Origin: Hyperthermus sp.
GTDB taxonomy: Archaea; Thermoproteota; Thermoprotei_A; Sulfolobales; Pyrodictiaceae
Length of the DNA: 33,305 nt
NCBI GenBank assembly: GCA_003978665.1
Contig: QNYQ01000013.1
Coordinates: forward strand, 1 to 33,305
Direction of reading: 5' to 3'
In this document: positions 27,301 through 33,305 of the stretch, one piece after another
Layout of the letters: each line of letters begins with the position of its first letter
Numbering within the stretch: the stretch's first letter is position 1
The notes under the pieces: generated by a model
What the model was told of the DNA's origin: nothing
Databases searched by the model: none
Seen by the model: the letters and a program-made list of their open reading frames with translations, nothing else
Made by a program: the position numbers and the translations under genes

Positions 27301-27551
27301 CGACGGCATCAATCATCTATGGCCATGACCCGGGCGAGTACGTATTGTATCTTACAGCCACAAGGTTTTCATGGCTATCCTCGGAAAGCGAGTATGGGAG
27401 GCTGAAGAAGCTGCTGGAAAACGTTGCTGGAAAGCTTTCGGGAAGGCTCGCTCTGGGCCTCGCGTTACTGTATGAGAGCGCCGTCATTCACAGCTTGGAA
27501 GTATACCGGTATGTTGTCTCCGACACACCCTACGCCGCACTTGTAGCGTGA
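24360..27551 (+). CDS. 1063-aa protein: serial beta-sandwich (CARDB/Ig-like) repeats plus helical C-terminal domain, no signal peptide or TM segment seen
   Basis: Long intact ORF (TTG start) with recurrent beta-strand patterns such as SPVFFVGDEVELLVSL, SLSPGETRIITL and NVTPGVNNIEVEV; TATA-like aaaatataata at ~24291. Confidence 0.8.
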   Translation: MSSREGVAITVNTELPDHVEVAPGVDRIEVGFAEVVVTYRCPGGVFARKRRCSDDIVIGVEYDGPLLVTAAGEAVGRLLTLEKLSEESYVIRVARGTGSASARLLFKVYVRPLGEEGSRHVASVKIYRAEARPVGIAGKEYMYGHSMIIEVMNPLSIDAVSIRPSSPVFFVGDEVELLVSLSSSKQRSIALRIEGPGVEEYFSVALKSGENLVARRIKFNAPGKSIAVRAEIVETGFTVEKTIPVHVIEPPRTRITAKPEASSMLGKPYRLLLVAVNKSPSTTTKLAITGNVYTHIVKEEVSLSPGETRIITLNTERLSESDSLAKEARIRIVEHPGPYQWDIVVSLPQPQRPRIEVLGGGGEAKLLSSEIGALTFTIENGFDEEIEVDVVGVEIEPMIAEPVELGHTRVAPGGRSPLSIALKPRALGNATMKLDFSVKVAGKETMSLQHTVSVEVKPSFSIKEVKAIPNTTKVLPGQKIKANIVLEYMGKGTGEINILSLSRSIEIAPESVNVTPGVNNIEVEVNALETGRPVLLVSDGICEEQVKLPFSIVDPEVKVDYKPRRIIGGVVEVLEYRVSNPFMERLRVHETIKVQGPLRIVESPPLDYVLEPSSSATRLVKVIGVRRGDAALVVQHTLHAPLSSRTQTTTLELSIEQPITIRVEDDEPLLLPLHFDERLWGSEAVGVPVRILVAAKRDLSGLGLEVVLENSEVTASGRITIPRLEENTLTMVYVAPRLPLSVSESLKATYRVQVGPYFEEGSLGSLRVARGVFAPILYETPLAEECPYPSRRIGGLWEAAIPVRGAMEELCGRPHVLGERLLDTVRMIESVLETARGGKEDELLSVAMLIYNAVGKGDPGSLAKARQVTAQADYEVGDGLLIPQALAWAALLRRVLRGGSLINEGVLQRDFVIGPLILPSSRAAILRSSIYAWLVEAALDCNPYAVERVLEALREARIWEYGLASLVATTCTGKPVSYSEATASIIYGHDPGEYVLYLTATRFSWLSSESEYGRLKKLLENVAGKLSGRLALGLALLYESAVIHSLEVYRYVVSDTPYAALVA

Positions 27552-27556
27552 TGAGG

Positions 27557-28894
27557 CTAAGTGTTGGTGCATACTTCCTCCAATTGCCTGGTAGACGGTG
27601 TGGGGTCCTTCCCAAGCTCTATTTCGACCAAGCCAAGCACTTTGCTTACGGCGTCTTCAGGATTGCGCGCGAGAATCCTTCTAGTAGGAGCCCTTAGCAT
27701 TGCTTCGGGGTCTTTGAGGCTGTGGCCTGTAAGTACTGCTACAACTATTTCATCGGGACTTATAACCTCCTTGGACAACAGCTTCCTGAGCCCAGCTATA
27801 CTTGCAGCTGAGGCTGGTTCAACTCCTATGCCCTCTAGTCTAGCAAGGGCTATCTGGGCCCACATAATTTCATCATCACTTACCTTGACGAATACGCCCC
27901 TACTTTCACGCACAGCTGTAAGGGCTTTCGGCCAGTTGACTGGATGTCCTATACGTATCGCTGTAGCTATGGTTTCGGGCCTATCTACGAACAGGGGCCT
28001 ATTCAGCCCCCTCTCCCAGGCACGAGCCAGGGGGGCTGCACCCTCAGCCTGCACACCAGCCATGCGTGGGAGTCTAGAGATGAGGCCATGCTGGTAGAGT
28101 TCACGGAACCCCTTCCATATAGCCGATATGTTGCCGGCGTTGCCTACGGGCACTATAACCCAGTCGGGGGCATCACCAAGCGACTCGGCGATCTCGTAGG
28201 CTAGTGTCTTCTGGCCCTCAAGTCTCCACGGATTAAAGCTGTTGAGGGGGTAAAGGCGATAGTCCTCCTCTACAGCCTTCATGACGGCGGACAAGGCGTC
28301 GTCAAAGCTACCCTGAATCTCAACAACGTCGGCACCATACAGTATGCTCTGGCCCAGCTTGCCGAGCGCCGTCTTACCCTGGGGTACAACCACAATACTC
28401 TTGAGCCCGGCTCTAGCAGCATAAGCCGAGACGCTGGCTGCCGTGTTCCCCGTGCTAGCCACCACCACAGCCCTTGCCCCGGCAGCCTTGGCTAATGTCA
28501 CCGCAACAGTCATTCCCCTATCCTTAAAGCTCCCTGTAGGATTCTGGCCCTCATGCTTAACATAAACCCTTTCAGCACCTATCCTCTCAGCAAGCCTCCC
28601 AAGCCTAACAAGAGGAGTGGCACCCTCACCCATACTTACAGGAGTAGAGCCCTTAGCAGCCGGCAGCAGCTCCCGATATCTCCAAACGCCAGGCTTCCTG
28701 GAGGACCACAGGCTCCAGCTTAGCTCGGTAGAAGGCTTAACCTCGACGTCTAGGAGCCCCCCACACCGCGGGCATCGTGTCAGCCTCGGGTTAGGCTCAT
28801 ACTCTAAGCCACAGGATATACAACGCAGCTTTACTTCCTGCTCATACTCGAATCCAACCAGGACACCACTCTCCACGTATCCAATCTCCCACAC
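27557..28894 (-). CDS. thrC: Threonine synthase
   Basis: N-terminal Zn-ribbon CISCGLEY..CPRCGG; EGQNPTGSFKDRGMTVA (PLP Lys), STGNTAASVSAYAARAG, VPVGNAGNISAIWKGF. Confidence 0.96.
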   Translation of the reverse strand: MWEIGYVESGVLVGFEYEQEVKLRCISCGLEYEPNPRLTRCPRCGGLLDVEVKPSTELSWSLWSSRKPGVWRYRELLPAAKGSTPVSMGEGATPLVRLGRLAERIGAERVYVKHEGQNPTGSFKDRGMTVAVTLAKAAGARAVVVASTGNTAASVSAYAARAGLKSIVVVPQGKTALGKLGQSILYGADVVEIQGSFDDALSAVMKAVEEDYRLYPLNSFNPWRLEGQKTLAYEIAESLGDAPDWVIVPVGNAGNISAIWKGFRELYQHGLISRLPRMAGVQAEGAAPLARAWERGLNRPLFVDRPETIATAIRIGHPVNWPKALTAVRESRGVFVKVSDDEIMWAQIALARLEGIGVEPASAASIAGLRKLLSKEVISPDEIVVAVLTGHSLKDPEAMLRAPTRRILARNPEDAVSKVLGLVEIELGKDPTPSTRQLEEVCTNT

Positions 28895-28991
28895 CGAGCC
28901 CCATCAAGGCAGGGAGGGTCTTAAAGGCTTCCCTCCAGAAGGGTGCGCAGGGAGTTATGAAGGAGGCTCCTCAACTAGGACAGCGTGCATC

Positions 28992-30743
28992 ATGTTATCC
29001 ACTAAGGCCTACCGTGCAAGGAGCGTGAGGAGGGCTGTGGAGAGAAGGAGGCTCATAATAATAGCTGCCGCAGCTGTAATAGCAGCCGCTATAGTATTCC
29101 TACTCGTGATTAAGCCACACTTCCTCAGTGAAAAGGGTAAGGCGAAACGTCACGTGAAACACAAGTCCACAGTCCCTGCGGCTGGAAAGACGAGGGCAGC
29201 TAAACCTTCTGCTCCTCCAAAGCCCCGTCTCACCGGTATAGTTGACACTGATATAGTTAACTATGCTGCTTACCTAGTGTCGAGGGGAGTTAGACGTGTA
29301 AGGTATACGGTGTGGAGTTTTGGGGGCCCCCATGACCTCATGAGGGGCTATGCGATAGCTGAAGCCGCGTACAAGCTTAACATGCTTCTCGCCGAGAAGA
29401 AGATCCCTTTAAGGATCCAGGTAGACACAGTATTCATGAGGACTGACGGCAACAAGTTCCTCTCGACACTCATTAAGGCCTACCGAGAGGGAAGGGGGCC
29501 AGACATAGTAGCAGTTACTCCTCAACAATTAGCGGTGCTAGCCGACAACGGCTACATAATGGATTTGACAAGGCGCCTCAAAGCCTATGAGGCTAGGGAG
29601 CTGAGAGACTACTATAAGAGCCTGCTCGAGGCGGGAAGGATTAGAGGCAAAGCTTATGGTATACCCTGCGAGGCAGACACGTGGCTGCTGTATTGGTCGG
29701 CAACCGCTACTAAATGCCTCTCGGCAAGGATGGGTGAGAGCGTTCAGGCCAAACTGAAGCTGGGGGTTGAGAGAGCAGAGATAACCTGGAGCAGCATATA
29801 CGATTACATGAGGCTTGCTGTAGCAGACAACTGTGCTTCATGGGGTCTACTATATAGTGAGGGGGGAGAGTACGAGCACATAGCATTGTTCGTTTACGCT
29901 TTCGGAGGCAGACTGTTCGATCCAAGCAAGGGGAAGCTGGTATTCGAGCCCTCAGCAATACGCGAGTGGCTCCGCTTCGAGTGGAGACTGGCAAGGGAAA
30001 ATCTAATGCCCAGCGACATAATGAAGTGGTACACAGACAGCCAACTCTACCCAGCAGTACTCTCCGACGAGACCATGCTCTGGATAGGCAGCGTTAGAGA
30101 CTGGATAATATGGCAGAAGAAACCCTACTACTGGGATGCTAGGAGAGGCCTTGAACGCCCCCTCACCAGCACTGAGCTAAAACAGAAGTTCTACTATACA
30201 CTCTTCCCAGCAGGTTCACGCGACAAGAAACCACTAGTCCTTGCCAATCCCATACTATGGGCTATCTCAAACACCGCTGGCAGGCAAAACCCTAGCTACA
30301 AGGAGCTCAGAGACATATACGAGACAATCGCGTTAATCCTACTACTCAAAGCAAACGACCCCGAAATCTCAGCTCTTCACAGCATAATATCGTTCAAGCT
30401 ACCGCCGCGAGAAAAAACCGCCAGGCTCCTAGGCAGCAGAAAATGGCCCACTAGAGCAACAGCACTACATGCAGGGCTAAGCAATGAGCTAAAAGAAAGG
30501 ATGAACAGAATTCTAGCAGAAAACAAGCATGACGCATGGTTCCTAGCAGAAATAAGCCCCATGCTCAAACACGCCAAGACGCCGCCACCACACCCGCTCT
30601 ACAAGAAGTACATGAAAATACTTGCCATAAGCCTCGCCAATGTCCTCCAAAACAAGCTAAAACCGGAGGAAGCCGTAAACTATGCAGAGCAACTAATAAG
30701 AAAAGACAGCCAGCTCTACAAGAACACCATAGTGCTACGTTAG
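28992..30743 (+). CDS. Membrane-anchored ABC-type extracellular solute-binding protein (family 1)
   Basis: N-terminal RRRLIIIAAAAVIAAAIVFLLVIKP anchor, Pro/Ala/Lys linker, then GRGPDIVAVTPQQLAVLADNGYIMDLT...GKAYGIPCEADTWLLYW. ATG at 28992 chosen; track ORF from 28617 overlaps thrC antisense. Confidence 0.82.
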   Translation: MLSTKAYRARSVRRAVERRRLIIIAAAAVIAAAIVFLLVIKPHFLSEKGKAKRHVKHKSTVPAAGKTRAAKPSAPPKPRLTGIVDTDIVNYAAYLVSRGVRRVRYTVWSFGGPHDLMRGYAIAEAAYKLNMLLAEKKIPLRIQVDTVFMRTDGNKFLSTLIKAYREGRGPDIVAVTPQQLAVLADNGYIMDLTRRLKAYEARELRDYYKSLLEAGRIRGKAYGIPCEADTWLLYWSATATKCLSARMGESVQAKLKLGVERAEITWSSIYDYMRLAVADNCASWGLLYSEGGEYEHIALFVYAFGGRLFDPSKGKLVFEPSAIREWLRFEWRLARENLMPSDIMKWYTDSQLYPAVLSDETMLWIGSVRDWIIWQKKPYYWDARRGLERPLTSTELKQKFYYTLFPAGSRDKKPLVLANPILWAISNTAGRQNPSYKELRDIYETIALILLLKANDPEISALHSIISFKLPPREKTARLLGSRKWPTRATALHAGLSNELKERMNRILAENKHDAWFLAEISPMLKHAKTPPPHPLYKKYMKILAISLANVLQNKLKPEEAVNYAEQLIRKDSQLYKNTIVLR

Positions 30744-30759
30744 AAGGGGGCCGGATAGG

Positions 30760-31065
30760 CTATCCCAGGATCAAATCCATCACCCTACCAACAATAAGCT
30801 GTTCCAGAAACGGATCTCCCATGACTAGGTCATCTATGCCGTCGCCGTCAGCGTCAGCATCACGTATAGGTCACCCACTGCTATGATAAACCAGCACAAC
30901 AGCCCCATCCTCGCCTAAGCAACAGCAGCCACTAAGACCGTCAACAGACGCGGGCCATCAGGATAAAGCGGGGCAGTACCAGCACATTCACTGAGTCCAG
31001 CATTAGCCCGCTAGCATACCCAACCAGGCCCGCGAGATGGCGGTAAGGGTAGCAGAAGCCCCGGT
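30760..31065 (-). pseudogene. Decayed FG-GAP/Ca-binding-repeat-like secreted protein gene (in-frame TGA, frameshifts)
   Basis: Minus-strand reading GEDGAVVLVYHSSG*PIRDADADGDGIDDLVMGDPFLEQLIVGRVMDLILG*; the DADADGDGIDD motif covers 30829-30861. Confidence 0.45.
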
Positions 31066-31088
31066 GCGGTTATGTTACGTATCTCAAT

Positions 31089-31130
31089 GGGTATATACTT
31101 ATGGGTATATTCCAGCGGGTATATACTGGG
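31089..31130 (+). repeat. Three tandem 14-bp TATA-containing repeats spanning the ATPase start codon
   Basis: gggtatatacttat / gggtatattccagc / gggtatatactggg read directly. Confidence 0.75.
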
Positions 31131-32450
31131 CGGAAGGAGTTGGGAGAGACACGTGTACTGTGGCGGCGCGAGTTCCTCGAGCTGGAGCGTCGTAGCAGCT
31201 GGCTGCTGGTTTACGGGCGTAGGAAGACCGGGAAGAGCTTCATGGTTCGCTTGCTCCTCCCATGGCGGCTCTACGTGACCGTGACACGCGACCTAACAAC
31301 AGTGGTGGAGGAGCCCGGGAAGAGGCCGGTTGTCGTTGAGATCGAGGAAGCAATGTCTAAAGCCGTGGAGCTGCTGTCCAGAAACGCTGTAGTGGTTATC
31401 GATGAGTTCCAGCGGCTACCGGAGCGCTACTGGGACATGCTAGCCACACGCCATCCAGAGGGCAGGCTTGTCCTCGTAGCTTCTAGCCTCGGGGCCGCTA
31501 ACCGCGTGTTCGACCGGCGCAGCCCCCTACTGGGCCTGGTGATGCCCCTACGCATAGACCCGCTACGCTACGCCGATGTTGTCTCGTCGCTTCTACCCCG
31601 ACTCGGGCCCCGCCGCGCCCTGCTATGGGGTGTCGTGCTGCGAGAGCCCTGGCTCCTACCGCTAGTCCCAGGGCTCGAGAGCGAGCCCTGGCGCTTCGTA
31701 GCCAGCAACGCCTACATGCTAGCACAGATGGTGCGGGGGCTGGTAGGGGAGGTCTTCGAAGAAGAGGAAAGGCGGCTAACAAGACTCTACGAGGCAGCCC
31801 TCCGCCTACTAGCAGCCGGGGTGTGGAGCAGCGCTAGGCTAGCAGGACTCCTATACCAGCGGGGCCTCCTCTCCAGTGCCGGAGCAGGGCCGGCTACGGG
31901 GCTCCTCGATAGGCTATCCGAGATAGGGCTGGTAGCCAAGACCCGGCTCTGGCGTACACGAGGCGCCCGCGTCTACTATCGCCACTCCTCGCCACTACTA
32001 GCTATAGTCTACGGACTGGCAGAGCGTTACGGCATAGACGAGCAACCAGGCTACGATCCAGGGCTCCTCCTAGACGCCGCCCGCAGCCTCTACGCGAGAG
32101 AACTACAGTTTACACTAGGCGAGCTACTAGCCGAGCACCATGGAGGCCTACAAGCATACACTCTTCTGCCAGGCGGCCAGGGCGACATAGACGTCGTGGT
32201 ACTCGACCACAAGGGCCGCAGAGCCATAGCAGCCTACGAGGTCAAACTCGGCCCATGCAGCCAAAGCGACATGAAAACCGCCCTCCAGCGTGCAGAAGTC
32301 ATAGGCGCCAAGAAAGCGGGCATAGCCTGCCTAGGCGGCATAGAGTCGCAGCCACCCCCAGGCCTCGAAGCATTAGGGCCACAGGAGCTAGCGGAGGCCG
32401 CGATAGACTGCGTAAAGAAAGCGGTAACCAGCACGCAACAAGAGGCCTAG
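31101..32450 (+). CDS. Archaeal ATPase (pfam01637-type AAA/STAND) with C-terminal DUF234/PD-(D/E)xK-like domain
   Basis: Walker A YGRRKTGKS, Walker B VVVIDEFQRL; C-terminal GDIDVVVLDHKGRRAIAAYEVKLG (D..ExK). Confidence 0.88.
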   Translation: MGIFQRVYTGRKELGETRVLWRREFLELERRSSWLLVYGRRKTGKSFMVRLLLPWRLYVTVTRDLTTVVEEPGKRPVVVEIEEAMSKAVELLSRNAVVVIDEFQRLPERYWDMLATRHPEGRLVLVASSLGAANRVFDRRSPLLGLVMPLRIDPLRYADVVSSLLPRLGPRRALLWGVVLREPWLLPLVPGLESEPWRFVASNAYMLAQMVRGLVGEVFEEEERRLTRLYEAALRLLAAGVWSSARLAGLLYQRGLLSSAGAGPATGLLDRLSEIGLVAKTRLWRTRGARVYYRHSSPLLAIVYGLAERYGIDEQPGYDPGLLLDAARSLYARELQFTLGELLAEHHGGLQAYTLLPGGQGDIDVVVLDHKGRRAIAAYEVKLGPCSQSDMKTALQRAEVIGAKKAGIACLGGIESQPPPGLEALGPQELAEAAIDCVKKAVTSTQQEA

Positions 32451-32625
32451 AGCTCCCGGAGACCGTACCGCTACCCCCAACCTCTCCATGCACCCTGACA
32501 ACCGGGCGGGCCCGCAGAACCACATGGCTAGGCCCATTTCCTCTATGAAAATATCGGCAGACCATACGAGCTGCACACGTTATTCGCTACTTCCCCCGCT
32601 ATAATTAACTTAACAACGTTAGGGT

Positions 32626-32871
32626 TTACATTGTTTGCAATAACTTGTATGCCAGAGCGCCAACACTAAAAGCCAGAAGCCGCGTAGTTCCATTTCTAAA
32701 CACCCCAGCAAAGACTCCTGCCGAGTTTATGATGAATAAGGCAAAGGATGACGAGCTAGCCATCACACCCTTCGTATGCTACGAGAAAACTGCTGCCAAG
32801 CCTATATCTATGATGTTAAGTAATATATAGCGGAGAGATGCAGAGCAATGCAGGAAGTATTCTGATGAAGA
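32626..32871 (-). pseudogene. Possible decayed membrane-protein fragment (one in-frame TAG)
   Basis: Minus frame RYILLNIIDIGLAAVFS*HTKGVMASSSSFALFIINSAGVFAGVFRNGTTRLLAFSVGALAYKLLQTM*. Confidence 0.25.
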
Positions 32872-33128
32872 TTAGTGAAGCCCGTTCAAAGGATTCTCGA
32901 AGAGGCCAGCGCTGCCACTAGCCCCCTTAAGCTCAGGGGAGAGTCTGCCAACGTACTAAGAGGCACACTGCACCAGGCGCTTAAAGAGACTTATGAACCT
33001 TGAAGATGTCCTCAGGGGCTACATCCTTAATAAGGGCAGAAGTGACCTCGCATCCAGCTGCCATAGCGCCAGCATGGATTATACTGTGCGCTGACGAGGA
33101 GAAGGGTTAGCGTGGAAGAGGTGTCCGG

Positions 33129-33305
33129 TTAGCCTATGAGGCCTTTGTCGAGCAGCCCCTTTAGTTCGTCTATGTTAAGTAGTCCTATACCAGCCATGTA
33201 GTCTGCTGCGCCATATGTTATTAGGGCTTCTTTTCCGTTCAGCTGCCAGAGGCCGCAGGGAAAGATTGTGTAGGGTCGGTCGCCGTAGATCTCGTAGAGC
33301 GTCTT
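33129..33305 (-). CDS. C-terminal fragment of GH130-like glycosidase/phosphorylase (truncated by window edge)
   Basis: Minus frame KTLYEIYGDRPYTIFPCGLWQLNGKEALITYGAADYMAGIGLLNIDELKGLLDKGLIG*: FPCG..., YGAAD pattern of GH130 C-termini. Confidence 0.65.
   Translation of the reverse strand, partial: KTLYEIYGDRPYTIFPCGLWQLNGKEALITYGAADYMAGIGLLNIDELKGLLDKGLIG

Noticed and set aside
27561-28204. 178-aa and 86-aa plus ORFs over thrC
   Set aside because: Antisense shadow ORFs of threonine synthase.
28617-28991. N-terminal 125 aa of the 708-aa track ORF
   Set aside because: Antisense to the start of threonine synthase, and the real membrane-anchored start is the ATG at 28992.
31498-31837. Ala/Arg-rich ORFs on both strands within the ATPase gene
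   Set aside because: High-GC shadow frames of the ATPase coding sequence.
1-33305. CRISPR arrays, rRNA genes, intact transposases
   Set aside because: No regularly spaced repeats of 23-40 bp, no rRNA signature and no transposase-like ORF were seen.

Overview
The window is a typical hyperthermophilic crenarchaeal chromosome segment. It resembles Pyrodictiaceae/Hyperthermus, judged only from gene content and codon usage. About 30 kb are dense housekeeping genes. These include a ribosomal/t6A cluster (S24e, S27ae, Kae1, Bud32, HAM1-type NTPase, S15), BioY, Cdc48, a Nob1-like PIN protein, NAD kinase, a Trm5-like methyltransferase, DUF371, PCMT, FEN-1, aEF1-beta with a Zn-ribbon gene, Pth2-TruD, and a DUF504/2'-5' RNA ligase pair. 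They also include tRNA-Gly(UCC), a tetrapyrrole operon (hemL-hemC-cobA-hemD), CutA, and threonine synthase. The less ordinary content is: (i) a 508-aa protein with a degenerate Bud32-like kinase C-terminus and an unrecognised ~280-aa N-terminus; (ii) a 1063-aa multi-beta-domain protein with no signal peptide, next to a small PsiE-like membrane protein; (iii) a 54-aa C2H2 zinc-finger gene missed by the ORF track; (iv) a Zn-ribbon/NusA-like gene whose N-terminal region has no ATG/GTG/TTG start; (v) inverted and direct repeats at promoters and starts; (vi) an accessory tail (30.7-33.1 kb) with a GC-rich archaeal ATPase/DUF234-type gene flanked by decayed gene fragments, including an FG-GAP-like pseudogene. 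I found no CRISPR array, no rRNA and no intact transposon. No clear multi-gene novel system can be proven from sequence alone; the strongest candidates are (i) and (ii).
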